Below, piece after piece: positions 24,229 through 30,702 of a stretch of 32,081 nt of DNA. The notes beneath the pieces were generated by a model. That model did no database searches. It had not been told where the DNA came from and saw only the letters and a program-made list of their open reading frames with translations. Both the position numbers and the translations under genes were made by a program. The stretch's first letter is position 1, and each line of letters begins with the position of its first letter. The stretch is from a virus. The stretch is taken from IMG/VR virus record IMGVR_UViG_3300025652_000294, positions 1-32,081 of that record; one strand, written 5' to 3'.

Positions 24229-24492
24229 TTAGAACGGTACGTCATCCTTCATGGTTGAAAACCCCCCGCCCCTTGCTGGCTCTTTTTGCGGAGATTTCGG
24301 ATTATACTCTTCCTTCAATTTGAATTTTAAAGCTTGATAAGGAATTCCACTGGCTGCGACATTATCCCACGCAGATACCCAATAAGGTTTCCCATCAACG
24401 ATAAATGTACCTCTTTTATCCGGCTGACTATCCGTCTCTTTCTTATCGTTTGGAAATAATGAACCTGTATTATCCTTCATTTCAAATGCCAT
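24229..24492 (-). CDS. SSB-like protein with SSB-type acidic C-terminal tip
   Basis: The 87-residue product begins AFEMKDNTGSLFPNDKKET and has YWVSAWDNV, then YQALKFKLKEE, a layout seen in DUF736-type small proteins. It ends STMKDDVPF. The last residues D-D-V-P-F match the universal bacterial SSB tip (DDIPF) that recruits repair proteins. The ATG at 24492 is preferred to upstream starts because AAGGAG stands eight bases before it. It follows the ERF gene, so a role in handling single-stranded DNA is probable, though the OB fold is not certain. Confidence 0.65.
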   Translation of the reverse strand: MAFEMKDNTGSLFPNDKKETDSQPDKRGTFIVDGKPYWVSAWDNVAASGIPYQALKFKLKEEYNPKSPQKEPARGGGFSTMKDDVPF

Positions 24493-24520
24493 GTTAACTT
24501 CTCCTTTGGTTTTAAAAATA

Positions 24521-25186
24521 CTACTTTGAACTTTGATTTTTTTCGTCTTGTAACTTTTTAATTTTGTTCCGACAAGCAGAATCATCTTTTAAATTTTTCC
24601 AGATCAAAACTTTACACTCATTGCTAATTGACCTGTCATCGCAAAATAACTTCCGCGCCGATTCATGATCTCCCACAATATAGCGTTTTCTTATTTCGTC
24701 GGCTAACTCTTTCGCTCTGACAATTTCACCTGGAGTACACTCATCTTCTGCCCCGTCTGTTGGTACGATAGCGCGTTTGCCACGCTTCTTAGGATCGGCA
24801 GCAGCGTTAGCATCGTCATCTAATTCTGACAAACATCCTGTCAAACTAGCCAAATTATACCTGCGTAAATAAGTAATTCCAGAGCCAGCCCCATGCGGAT
24901 CTTTTTTAGCTAATGGGATAGATGACTTACAACTAATCCATTCGCCTGACTCATGTATAAGCACAGTCTCTAATGACTGAGTGCCGTCCACATACTCACC
25001 AACTAACTGCGTAACAGCCAGTCCGTTGTTATGCAATGGTTCGGCAACCGCTTCCCATACGCTGTTTAAATCAGCGTACTTACTTTTAAAGAATGGGTTA
25101 TCCGATGACTTGGATGCTGCCCCCATCTCACTTTGCATCTTAACTAATGCTTTGCTTAGTTTTACTATTGATTCTGACTTTTCCAT
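24521..25186 (-). CDS. erf: ERF-family single-strand annealing protein
   Basis: The 221-residue protein has the ERF signature: NPFFKSKYADLNSVWEAVAE (residues 31-50), LAVTQLV, then ETVLIHESGEWI and GSGITYLRRYNLASLTG (101-117). ERF proteins form rings on single-stranded DNA and anneal complementary strands in phage recombination and in circularisation of permuted genomes. The variable C-terminus is charged. The RBS AGGAG precedes the ATG. It is followed by the SSB-like gene, a common recombination pairing. Confidence 0.88.
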   Translation of the reverse strand: MEKSESIVKLSKALVKMQSEMGAASKSSDNPFFKSKYADLNSVWEAVAEPLHNNGLAVTQLVGEYVDGTQSLETVLIHESGEWISCKSSIPLAKKDPHGAGSGITYLRRYNLASLTGCLSELDDDANAAADPKKRGKRAIVPTDGAEDECTPGEIVRAKELADEIRKRYIVGDHESARKLFCDDRSISNECKVLIWKNLKDDSACRNKIKKLQDEKNQSSK

Positions 25187-25200
25187 AATCTACTTCTCCT

Positions 25201-25560
25201 TTAATTAATAACTTCAAATACCTTTTTGTAATCCGCTTCCACCCTCATCCTCTCTTCTTTTTTTAGCTGATTTTCTTTTTTAGTTCGTATCTCTTGAGCA
25301 GCTCTTAATTTTTGAGCTTCTTTAGGCGATAATCCTAAGTTGTTTTCATCTTCTTTTTTTGCTGCCTGTGCCTTCACAAATTCATCATGGCATTGATTCC
25401 AGAAATCCCTGACAAATTTCTGATATTCCGCTGTAAAAGTATAATCTAATAACTGCTTTGCTGTTTTTGGCTGCGTGAAATTCTCGTATGCTTTCGCCAG
25501 CTCCTTGTCGGCAGGTGTTGGGTTTTTTCTACTCTTGAGATATTTTTGAATGTCATCCAT
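25201..25560 (-). CDS. Charged helical protein, function unknown
   Basis: The 119-residue protein is very rich in Lys, Glu, Gln and Ala and predicted helical throughout (AQEIRTKKENQLKKEERM near the end). It lies directly upstream of the ERF gene and overlaps the previous gene by eight bases. It may assist recombination, but no motif supports a particular role. Confidence 0.65.
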   Translation of the reverse strand: MDDIQKYLKSRKNPTPADKELAKAYENFTQPKTAKQLLDYTFTAEYQKFVRDFWNQCHDEFVKAQAAKKEDENNLGLSPKEAQKLRAAQEIRTKKENQLKKEERMRVEADYKKVFEVIN

Positions 25561-25747
25561 CTTTAGACCCCCTTATCATTTTTAACAGGTCGGCTTCCAT
25601 AACCTCTGCCCACTCATGCCCCTCATCATCCAACTGCTTTTGAAAGTCGGGATCAGCATCCAGTAAAGCAGCATCGGATGTTAGTCCCTGTTTAGCATCT
25701 TCATACCTATCTTCTTCCTGACTTTCTTGCCAAGCCTCTTTACTCAT
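25553..25747 (-). CDS. Small acidic protein, function unknown
   Basis: The 64-residue protein is strongly acidic (SQEEDRYEDAKQ, then LLDADPDFQKQLDDEGHEW). It overlaps both neighbours by eight bases, indicating coupled translation. Small acidic early phage proteins may act as DNA mimics or inhibitors, but nothing here shows that. No family recognised. Confidence 0.62.
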   Translation of the reverse strand: MSKEAWQESQEEDRYEDAKQGLTSDAALLDADPDFQKQLDDEGHEWAEVMEADLLKMIRGSKDG

Positions 25748-25952
25748 CTTCGCTCTCCTTATCTTCGTTAATTAAGCCTTGCTGTTGGTCTTCCCAATCG
25801 GAGTACTCCAGTATATAGGCATCGGCAAATGCTGTAAACTCTGGAGTTCCCCATTCGTAAGGGTTTTCAATGTGAAAGCCCGTTGATTCTTTTTGTTCAT
25901 AGAAGTGATCTCTTCCCATCAACCCTGCTATTCTTACGCTAGTATTTGACAT
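25740..25952 (-). CDS. First gene of the leftward recombination operon, function unknown
   Basis: The 70-residue product starts at the ATG at 25952, which has AAGGAG about nine bases upstream (an in-frame TTG at 25976 is rejected). The segment MGRDHFYEQKESTGFHIENP, then FADAYILEYSDWE, is acidic and aromatic-rich. It stands first after the promoter at 25986-26014. No known family recognised. Confidence 0.62.
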   Translation of the reverse strand: MSNTSVRIAGLMGRDHFYEQKESTGFHIENPYEWGTPEFTAFADAYILEYSDWEDQQQGLINEDKESEDE

Positions 25953-25985
25953 AAAAAGTTTCTCCTTTTTTGACAATGTTAGTGG

Positions 25986-26014
25986 ATATTAAGGGATAGC
26001 TTACATGGTGTCAA
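25986..26014 (-). promoter_or_regulatory. Leftward promoter of the recombination operon
   Basis: On the minus strand a perfect TTGACA (complement of 26009-26014) and TAATAT (complement of 25986-25991) are separated by 17 bases. It lies 34 bases upstream of the first leftward gene and diverges from the Cro-like gene, so it is a likely target of that regulator. Confidence 0.7.
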
Positions 26015-26058
26015 GCAAATCAATATAAATATATGTTGGCTCTTTATTCCAACGCAAC

Positions 26059-26087
26059 TTGACCTTGCTATTCATGCGGTGTTAATC
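26059..26087 (+). promoter_or_regulatory. Possible rightward promoter of the replication block
   Basis: TTGACC (26059-26064) is a good -35. About 16-17 bases later only GTTAAT/TTAATC is available as -10, a weak match. It lies 33 bases before the Cro-like gene's ATG. TTAGTG (25979-25984) and CACTAA (26097-26102) form an inverted pair framing the divergent region and may be part of operators, but they are short. Confidence 0.35.
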
Positions 26088-26119
26088 TGCATACTTCACT
26101 AACTATTTGGAGGTTAAAA

Positions 26120-26350
26120 ATGAATCTGCGAAAAAAATCAGAGGTTTTAAAACATTTTAAAAATAACAGGCAAATATCTCTCGCCTTGAATATTAGCGCA
26201 CAAGCGGTTGGGGAGTGGAAGGAAGTGATTCCAGAATTGCGCTCTTATCAACTCGCTGAAATCTTAAAGAAACGTGAGTCTGACAAAACAAAATTAAAGT
26301 TGGCCAGGAAATTAATAGATCATATCGAAACGGAAAATATGGGAGACTAA
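26120..26350 (+). CDS. Cro-like HTH regulator
   Basis: The 76-residue protein has KKSEVLKHFKNNRQISLALN followed by ISAQAVGEWKEVIPELRSYQ. It carries the helix-turn-helix and the W-x-x-x-IPE-x-R-x-Y-Q signature of the Cro/DicC family of P22-type Cro repressors. It should bind operators in the divergent region upstream and repress early transcription. The strong RBS GGAGG precedes the ATG. No CI-type partner is encoded on the opposite side, where a lambdoid phage would have one. Confidence 0.82.
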   Translation: MNLRKKSEVLKHFKNNRQISLALNISAQAVGEWKEVIPELRSYQLAEILKKRESDKTKLKLARKLIDHIETENMGD

Positions 26351-26351
26351 T

Positions 26352-27176
26352 ATGCCAAACCGATTGCTCAAGTCGGGAATTTGCACTTCGGATACGATTA
26401 ACCTGCTGACTAGCAATAGCGAGGTCTTTTTCTACAGGCTATTAACGGTAGTTGATGATTTGGGAAATATGGACGCTCGGATACCAATTTTAAAGGCAAC
26501 TTGCTTCCCATTAAAAGACAACATTACTGTTAAACAGATAAGCTCGTGGCTCTCTGAGTTAGAGTCGGCAAAACTGATAATCAGATACGAATCTGAAGAT
26601 AAAAAGCAGTATTTATCAATACTCAAGTGGGATCAACGAGTTAGATCGCATGGCAAGTATCCGCTGCCATCTGACAGCAACTTGCTGACAAGTGACAGCA
26701 ATCCGCCGCTTGGGGTTGGGGTTGGGGTTGGGGTTGGGTTAGGGAAAGGGAAAAACACTACGCCGTTGGCGTTGTTGAGTGAGTACTCTGTTTCTAACCA
26801 AACCAGTTCTGACTGGGTGTCGTTACGCAACAAATTAAAAGCTCCCGTCACCAAGACTGTGCTTGAGATAATTAAACGAGAATCGGACAAGGCTAATATA
26901 TCAGTTGAAGACGCTTTAAAGTTATGTATTGAAAATTCGTGGAGAGGGTTCAAGGCTGAATGGCTTTTAAAATCGATTTCAGGGGGTAGCTGCCCACAAA
27001 TAAACCGACACAGCATAGTTACCCCTTCCGGCAAAAAGATAAGGGACTGGAGAGCGTCTGAAGAGGGTCAGGATGCAATGGCTGTTAAAATGTCCTTGCC
27101 AGCGAGGCCAGGTGAAGATTATTTCCAACACAAACAAAGATTATTCGCTAAAATTAAAGAGGTTAATAATGGTTGA
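26352..27176 (+). CDS. O-like phage replication initiation protein
   Basis: The 274-residue protein has an N-terminal half, PNRLLKSGICTSDTINLLTS, then EVFFYRLLTVVDDLGNMDAR and LKWDQRVRSHGKYPLPS. This is the winged-helix replication domain of many phage replication proteins. A low-complexity Gly-Val linker (residues about 121-133) follows, and then a second helical domain. In lambda-type phages the O protein binds iterons located in its own gene and recruits helicase. Here the linker is encoded by a striking TTGGGG array. It starts one base after the Cro-like gene and overlaps the next gene by eight. Confidence 0.78.
   Translation: MPNRLLKSGICTSDTINLLTSNSEVFFYRLLTVVDDLGNMDARIPILKATCFPLKDNITVKQISSWLSELESAKLIIRYESEDKKQYLSILKWDQRVRSHGKYPLPSDSNLLTSDSNPPLGVGVGVGVGLGKGKNTTPLALLSEYSVSNQTSSDWVSLRNKLKAPVTKTVLEIIKRESDKANISVEDALKLCIENSWRGFKAEWLLKSISGGSCPQINRHSIVTPSGKKIRDWRASEEGQDAMAVKMSLPARPGEDYFQHKQRLFAKIKEVNNG
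26675..26687 (+). repeat. Short inverted repeat beside the G-tract array
   Basis: CAGCAA (26675-26680) and TTGCTG (26682-26687) form a perfect inverted repeat around one base. TGACAGCAA occurs again at once downstream (from about 26693). They lie 25-35 bases before the TTGGGG array in the replication gene, a place where lambda-type phages keep origin iterons. Confidence 0.4.
26710..26750 (+). repeat. Telomere-like TTGGGG array in the replication gene
   Basis: Four exact TTGGGG units (26710-26733) are followed by TTGGG, TTAGGG and AAAGGG, making seven successive G-runs of three or four. The coding strand can form G-quadruplexes. It encodes a Gly-Val/Gly-Leu linker, so the repeats might simply reflect a flexible linker that grew by slippage, or be a part of the replication origin. 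Confidence 0.9.
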
Positions 27177-27408
27177 TGATGACGAGGGTAGACCTTGGGA
27201 GCGGTGTAGTAATTCTAGCTGTAGAAATAGGGCGATAATTAGTAAATCGTTTGACAAAAATCCGCCAAAAAATTACTGTGTTGGGTGCTATGATTTAGAA
27301 GGGTTAAATGCTGCGTTAAAATGGAATTACGCACAGACTCCACCGCTAGATACGGTTGAAAAGAGAAAGCAATATATTAGCAAAGGTTTTAAGTTAAAAA
27401 GGATTTAG
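27169..27408 (+). CDS. Small zinc-ribbon-like protein
   Basis: The 79-residue product starts at an ATG overlapping the replication gene's stop (ATGGTTGA). Cysteines at 13, 18, 37 and 40 (CSNSSC and CVGC) could bind one zinc ion. The remainder is basic and helical. A nucleic-acid-binding role in replication is plausible from the location. A longer reading from 27073 would overlap the replication gene by 104 bases and is rejected. Confidence 0.68.
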   Translation: MVDDDEGRPWERCSNSSCRNRAIISKSFDKNPPKNYCVGCYDLEGLNAALKWNYAQTPPLDTVEKRKQYISKGFKLKRI

Positions 27409-27582
27409 ATGTCTGAAGCATTAATAGTGGGGTATCCTGAAACTCTGGCTCAAATGAAAATTCGATACCGAGAAAATCGAAAATTAATCGAAGCGGGGAG
27501 AGTAAAGGAAGTCAAGCCATGCCCAACTTATTCATATACAGCGTGCAAAGGGGGTTATTTCCATGAGTGGAAAATCAAGTAG
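27409..27582 (+). CDS. Small protein (57 residues), function unknown
   Basis: The ATG directly abuts the preceding TAG, with AAAAAGGA upstream, and the stop lies 20 bases inside the next gene. The product MSEALIVGYPETLAQMK... is basic (RYRENRKLIEAGR), with two Cys, and ends GGYFHEWKIK. Tight packing and the RBS support it, despite its being below common length cut-offs. No family recognised. Confidence 0.62.
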   Translation: MSEALIVGYPETLAQMKIRYRENRKLIEAGRVKEVKPCPTYSYTACKGGYFHEWKIK

Positions 27583-27991
27583 AGGTAAGGGACAAAGGGG
27601 TGAAAGAGAAGTCTGTAAAATGCTCCGAGAAGAGTTAGGATTAGAATCTTTATCTAGAAATTTATCGCAAACACGCAACGGTGGCTGCGACATAGCCGAA
27701 TTAGAGGGTTGGAGTATCGAAGTTAAATATCAAGAGACTTTGCATATTCCGGCATGGTGGCAGCAATGTCTGGATCAATGCGAAAATACTAAACCGCTAT
27801 TAATTTACAGGAAATCACGCCAACCTTGGAAATGTATCATGTTATTATCGGACGTTACTGATGGAAATTACAAAGGAAGCGATACGGTAGAGATGGGCTT
27901 TTTAACCGCCTGTACAATTATCCGTGAACACATAGCAATAGATATTGCAAACGCTCACAATAGAATAGATAACATACTTTTAAATAAATAA
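27563..27991 (+). CDS. PD-(D/E)XK nuclease, Holliday-junction-resolvase-like
   Basis: The 142-residue protein begins RGKGQRGEREVCKMLREEL. It then has NLSQTRNGGCDIAELEGWSI and EVKYQE, so the D of GGCD, the E of IEVK and its K form a PD-(D/E)XK site, with the early Glu of GERE as a further ligand. A Trp-rich PAWWQQCLDQC follows. Phage enzymes of this kind resolve or trim DNA junctions during recombination and packaging. The last 15 residues (NAHNRIDNILLNK-type tail) repeat those of a holin-like protein and are not needed for the fold. It stands last in the replication block. Confidence 0.75.
   Translation: MSGKSSRGKGQRGEREVCKMLREELGLESLSRNLSQTRNGGCDIAELEGWSIEVKYQETLHIPAWWQQCLDQCENTKPLLIYRKSRQPWKCIMLLSDVTDGNYKGSDTVEMGFLTACTIIREHIAIDIANAHNRIDNILLNK
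27948..27970 (+). repeat. 23-base repeat, copy 2 (nuclease gene end)
   Basis: This is the second copy of the 23-base repeat, at the end of the PD-(D/E)XK nuclease gene 6.2 kb from the first. The shared region extends through the stop codon neighbourhood in both genes. Confidence 0.85.
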
Positions 27992-27993
27992 AA

Positions 27994-28023
27994 AAACCGC
28001 CAGATCAAAAAAAGTGGCGGTTT
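27994..28023. terminator. Bidirectional terminator between convergent blocks
   Basis: AAACCGCCA (27994-28002) pairs perfectly with TGGCGGTTT (28015-28023) around a 12-base loop, with T-rich sequence downstream on the plus strand (TTTAATTCTT) and TTTATTTATTTAA on the minus strand. It ends both the rightward replication block and the leftward early operon. Confidence 0.85.
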
Positions 28024-28028
28024 AATTC

Positions 28029-28130
28029 TTACTCGTCATTTAAACGCTCTATGATGCGCCTAGACAGCAAGTAAAGTGCAACGGGTATACCAACCCCTGC
28101 TAAAATAATTAAATAATCGTATAAACTCAT
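28029..28130 (-). CDS. 33-residue single-pass membrane peptide
   Basis: The start overlaps the methyltransferase stop as ATGA. The product begins MSLYDYLIILAGVGIPVAL and ends SRRIIERLNDE: one hydrophobic segment with a basic-acidic cytoplasmic-like tail. It is the last gene before the bidirectional terminator. The junction and composition make a real gene likely; the role is unknown. Confidence 0.55.
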   Translation of the reverse strand: MSLYDYLIILAGVGIPVALYLLSRRIIERLNDE

Positions 28131-28738
28131 TCTGCCCCCTTTAAACTTTTCATAATTTGTCTGCCGATTTCAGGATGCACCGCGTTTCTCAATACTTGGG
28201 CTGGGCAATGGTTGCCTTCATAATAAATGCTTCCCTCGTAAGCGATTCCAAGCCATTCCTTGAGGGCTTCCGCGCCCCTTAAAGTTGTTTGATTAATAAA
28301 TCCTTTTGGACTCGGTACATCTTCGGCTTGAAATTCAAAATTAGACCAGAACAAATGTCTGCCCACTTTTTTTGAAGGTGCGATTAACGGCTTATAATAA
28401 GGCACAACATTTTCCACAATCCACTTGCCCTTAAAATCAGCTTGTAACAGTAAAATTTCCTCGTATAGTTTTAAATCAATAAATCTTGGTTTCCGATTTT
28501 TGCCTGATCGGATCATTCTACTATGGGACTGACAAGGTGGGCTTGACCAGATAAAATCAAAATCCTGGAAATTTTCTAGCAGATATTGGTGAGCATCCGT
28601 CACTATTACGGTATCTTGTGGATACTGTTTTTTGTAGGCGTTGGCTATCTTGTCGGTATACTCTACCGCCGTAACCGCGCAATCCTGCCAATACATACGG
28701 TTGCCCCCAAGTCCTGCATATAAATTTAATATTTTCAT
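28127..28738 (-). CDS. Compact C5-cytosine DNA methyltransferase
   Basis: The 203-residue protein shows motif I (LNLYAGLGGNR), motif II (VTAVEY), motif IV with the catalytic Cys (IWSSPPCQSHS, C69) and motif VI (WIVENV, 106-111). The C-terminal RNAVHPEIGRQI serves as motif X. The enzyme would methylate cytosine at C5 in DNA using S-adenosylmethionine, protecting phage DNA from restriction or marking it. At 203 residues it is much shorter than typical C5 enzymes (over 300), so the target-recognition domain is minimal. It has the RBS AAAGGA. Confidence 0.85.
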   Translation of the reverse strand: MKILNLYAGLGGNRMYWQDCAVTAVEYTDKIANAYKKQYPQDTVIVTDAHQYLLENFQDFDFIWSSPPCQSHSRMIRSGKNRKPRFIDLKLYEEILLLQADFKGKWIVENVVPYYKPLIAPSKKVGRHLFWSNFEFQAEDVPSPKGFINQTTLRGAEALKEWLGIAYEGSIYYEGNHCPAQVLRNAVHPEIGRQIMKSLKGAE

Positions 28739-28747
28739 TTTGTCCTT

Positions 28748-29230
28748 TTATTCTGCGGTTAAAAATTCAACATTTTTATACTTTGCTAGAATGTATGCTC
28801 TGCATTTTTCCGCGTTTCCTTCGTGCGGAATTGTAAAATATTCTCCATCCTTACAAGTATCATCCTTATAAAGAACTTTTGTTCTTAATTGAGATTTTCG
28901 CTTTCTATTGATTAAGAATGAATCAACCTCGCCGGATATAATTATATCCATACCTTGATAGCAATTCCCGTCTTTGTCGTAAATTGCAGTAAACCCATCG
29001 GTATCATCTTCTATTCTTAATGGTGGATATTCTTTAATTGCCTTGGCAAGTAATGAGCAATTGGCTTGCCTTGTTTCGTGGGTTTTTCCGACATAATCAT
29101 AGTCAGCCATTCCGCCACTTGCATCATCACGAGCAAAAGCAACTTTTTTGCCATCAACAAATACATTGCAGTTGTAACCGTGACCCTCGCGCCCTATAAA
29201 TGTCTTTACTGCGTTAACTGTAATTTTCAT
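28748..29230 (-). CDS. Conserved-looking phage protein, function unknown
   Basis: The 160-residue product begins KITVNAVKTFIGREGHGYNC and NVFVDGKKVAFARDDASGG. I recall this pattern from other phage early regions, without a known function. The ATG at 29230 is chosen because GGGGAT stands seven bases before it, while the earlier ATG at 29242 has no site. It is mixed alpha/beta with several Cys, no membrane segment. Confidence 0.65.
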   Translation of the reverse strand: MKITVNAVKTFIGREGHGYNCNVFVDGKKVAFARDDASGGMADYDYVGKTHETRQANCSLLAKAIKEYPPLRIEDDTDGFTAIYDKDGNCYQGMDIIISGEVDSFLINRKRKSQLRTKVLYKDDTCKDGEYFTIPHEGNAEKCRAYILAKYKNVEFLTAE

Positions 29231-29259
29231 AGTTATCCCCATAATTTACTAGTTAAAAT

Positions 29260-29592
29260 TTAACTGCCGATGCAGTTCCAATATCCCATCGAATGAACAA
29301 GGTGTTTTGTTTTTCCTTGTATTTTACATTGAGCAACTTCCTCAAGTTTGCTCCCTAAAAAATGCAAAGTAACATCTTGATACTTTTTAAAATCATTCGG
29401 ATCAATAAGCGCGTAAAGTTCGCCCCTCGCGTCAAATTCACCTGCTAACGCTCTTTTAAAGCCGTGCGTGTTTTTATTTGTAGCATGGAAATCTTTTGCT
29501 AAAGAGTGAAATTCTTTCCATCCTTGTTGCAGTTCGTCCTGCGTCATTTTTTTGCGAACTTTAAAAACTGGGTTTTTATTTAGTGTTAACAT
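29260..29592 (-). CDS. Phage early protein, function unknown
   Basis: The 110-residue protein begins LTLNKNPVFKVRKKMTQDEL and has a central GEFDARGELYALID and final LVHSMGYWNCIGS. The start overlaps the preceding gene's stop by seven bases with the RBS AAGGGGG. Mixed basic and aromatic composition; no family recognised. Confidence 0.62.
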   Translation of the reverse strand: MLTLNKNPVFKVRKKMTQDELQQGWKEFHSLAKDFHATNKNTHGFKRALAGEFDARGELYALIDPNDFKKYQDVTLHFLGSKLEEVAQCKIQGKTKHLVHSMGYWNCIGS

Positions 29593-29834
29593 TCTGCCCC
29601 CTTTTGTTTTTTTAAATCCTCTAAACTAAGATTTCGGCTTAGTTCAATAAGTTCGGTTGCTGCGTCTTCATTTTGCGCAAAAGAATAAGCGCAATTACAG
29701 GCAGCAGTTAAAAGCCCTACTAACGCAGATGGTAAAGCGTCAGCCCCTGCGGTTTTGTCAATACTGGCTAATGCATCAAGTCCGGCATTGTACCCAATCT
29801 CGTAAATCTCGGCGGTGTCGTGTTTAATAGTCAT
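29586..29834 (-). CDS. Small helical protein, function unknown
   Basis: The 82-residue protein is Ala-rich (GLDALASIDKTAGADALPSA, then VGLLTAACNCAYSF) with a charged C-terminus. It is joined to the upstream gene by a TAATG junction and overlaps the downstream gene. No motif. The alanine-rich middle is not hydrophobic enough for a membrane helix. Confidence 0.62.
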   Translation of the reverse strand: MTIKHDTAEIYEIGYNAGLDALASIDKTAGADALPSALVGLLTAACNCAYSFAQNEDAATELIELSRNLSLEDLKKQKGAEC

Positions 29835-30124
29835 TATATTATCTCCTTAATGTTTAGGAAGTCGGTTTCACAAGTCACAAGATAATCGTGCTGAGTGTCG
29901 TAACTTTCTTGCTTTTGTAAAAGCCGGATATTACCGCCCTGTTCTTTATTAGCTGCAACATAGGCAGCAGCAAAGTCTGACGCTTCAAACCGTGGCAAAT
30001 TCCATGCGAACATCTTAGAACGCTCTACATTGCGTGCTATGGTCTCAGGGTCACCATCCCAGTGTTGGTAGATTGTAAAACTGTTGTGCGCGTCTTCAAA
30101 TGTAATGCTTGCTCTTGTTCCCAT
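29834..30124 (-). CDS. Small conserved-looking phage protein (GTRASITFED type)
   Basis: The 96-residue protein begins MGTRASITFEDAHNSFTIYQ and HWDGDPETIARNV. This start is characteristic of a family of small proteins in phages and plasmids whose function is unknown. It has the RBS GGAG before the ATG and lies four bases from the previous gene's end. Confidence 0.7.
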   Translation of the reverse strand: MGTRASITFEDAHNSFTIYQHWDGDPETIARNVERSKMFAWNLPRFEASDFAAAYVAANKEQGGNIRLLQKQESYDTQHDYLVTCETDFLNIKEII

Positions 30125-30127
30125 CGT

Positions 30128-30310
30128 CTATTCTCCTCTGTCTAGTATTTTATGAATGGCAATTAATTGAGTATTGCTAACATCCATCCAGTTAGTATCA
30201 CCCACAACAAAACTAATTTTTATCCTTGCATTATCTGGGTATTCGTTTACAGGTTTATTGTCTGCAATGCAAAACCCGATACCTAATAATTGTGAATTAA
30301 TATATGACAT
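30128..30310 (-). CDS. Small protein, function unknown
   Basis: The 60-residue protein has the middle segment YPDNARIKISFVVGDTNWMD and C-terminal TQLIAIHKILDRGE. It has the RBS AAGGAG and sits between two operon members. No recognisable family; beta-rich N-terminus and a helical end. Confidence 0.6.
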   Translation of the reverse strand: MSYINSQLLGIGFCIADNKPVNEYPDNARIKISFVVGDTNWMDVSNTQLIAIHKILDRGE

Positions 30311-30325
30311 TTCCTATTCTCCTTA

Positions 30326-30646
30326 TTAAAGATCAAAAATTATCGGGTTTCCGGTGTAAGATTCTGTGCCGGAAATCTCGACACAATCGTCCTCAGTATC
30401 GCCGTACACTCCACCGATTAGATTATAAAAGACAGTCTCTAGGTCAGACGCTTGCTGCAGCCAATTATCTACATTATTATTTTTATGTTGGCTGATAAAA
30501 TTTCGTGCGATCTTTTCTTTTTGTTTTAATTCTTTTTTTTCTTTTGTGTCTCTTTTTAAAATACTTTTTACTACTGCCAACTCCTCTTTTAAATCTCTGA
30601 TTCTTTCTTTCATTTTTGTAATTTCGATTTTAGTTAATGCTTTCAT
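30326..30646 (-). CDS. Coiled-coil protein, function unknown
   Basis: The 106-residue protein has about 50 initial residues forming a Lys/Glu-rich coiled coil (TKMKERIRDLKEELAVVKS-like). The rest is acidic (GDTEDDCVEISGTE). The RBS AAGGA precedes the ATG. It follows the terminator-like hairpin after the ArdC-like gene. No family recognised. Confidence 0.62.
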   Translation of the reverse strand: MKALTKIEITKMKERIRDLKEELAVVKSILKRDTKEKKELKQKEKIARNFISQHKNNNVDNWLQQASDLETVFYNLIGGVYGDTEDDCVEISGTESYTGNPIIFDL

Positions 30647-30674
30647 TTTGTATCCTTATTTAAAGGTTAATTAA

Positions 30675-30696
30675 AGAGGGGCGATTAAACCCCTCT
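30675..30696 (-). terminator. Terminator-like hairpin after the ArdC-like gene
   Basis: AGAGGGG (30675-30681) pairs perfectly with CCCCTCT (30690-30696) around an eight-base loop, seven bases from the ArdC stop codon. On the minus strand TTTAATTAACCTTT follows, a broken T-tract, so termination may be partial and lower expression of downstream genes. Confidence 0.55.
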
Positions 30697-30702
30697 AAAG
30701 GG

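Noticed and set aside
26633-27034. Minus-strand frame with Pro-Thr repeats
   Set aside because: The Pro-Thr repeats are only the antisense reading of the TTGGGG array.
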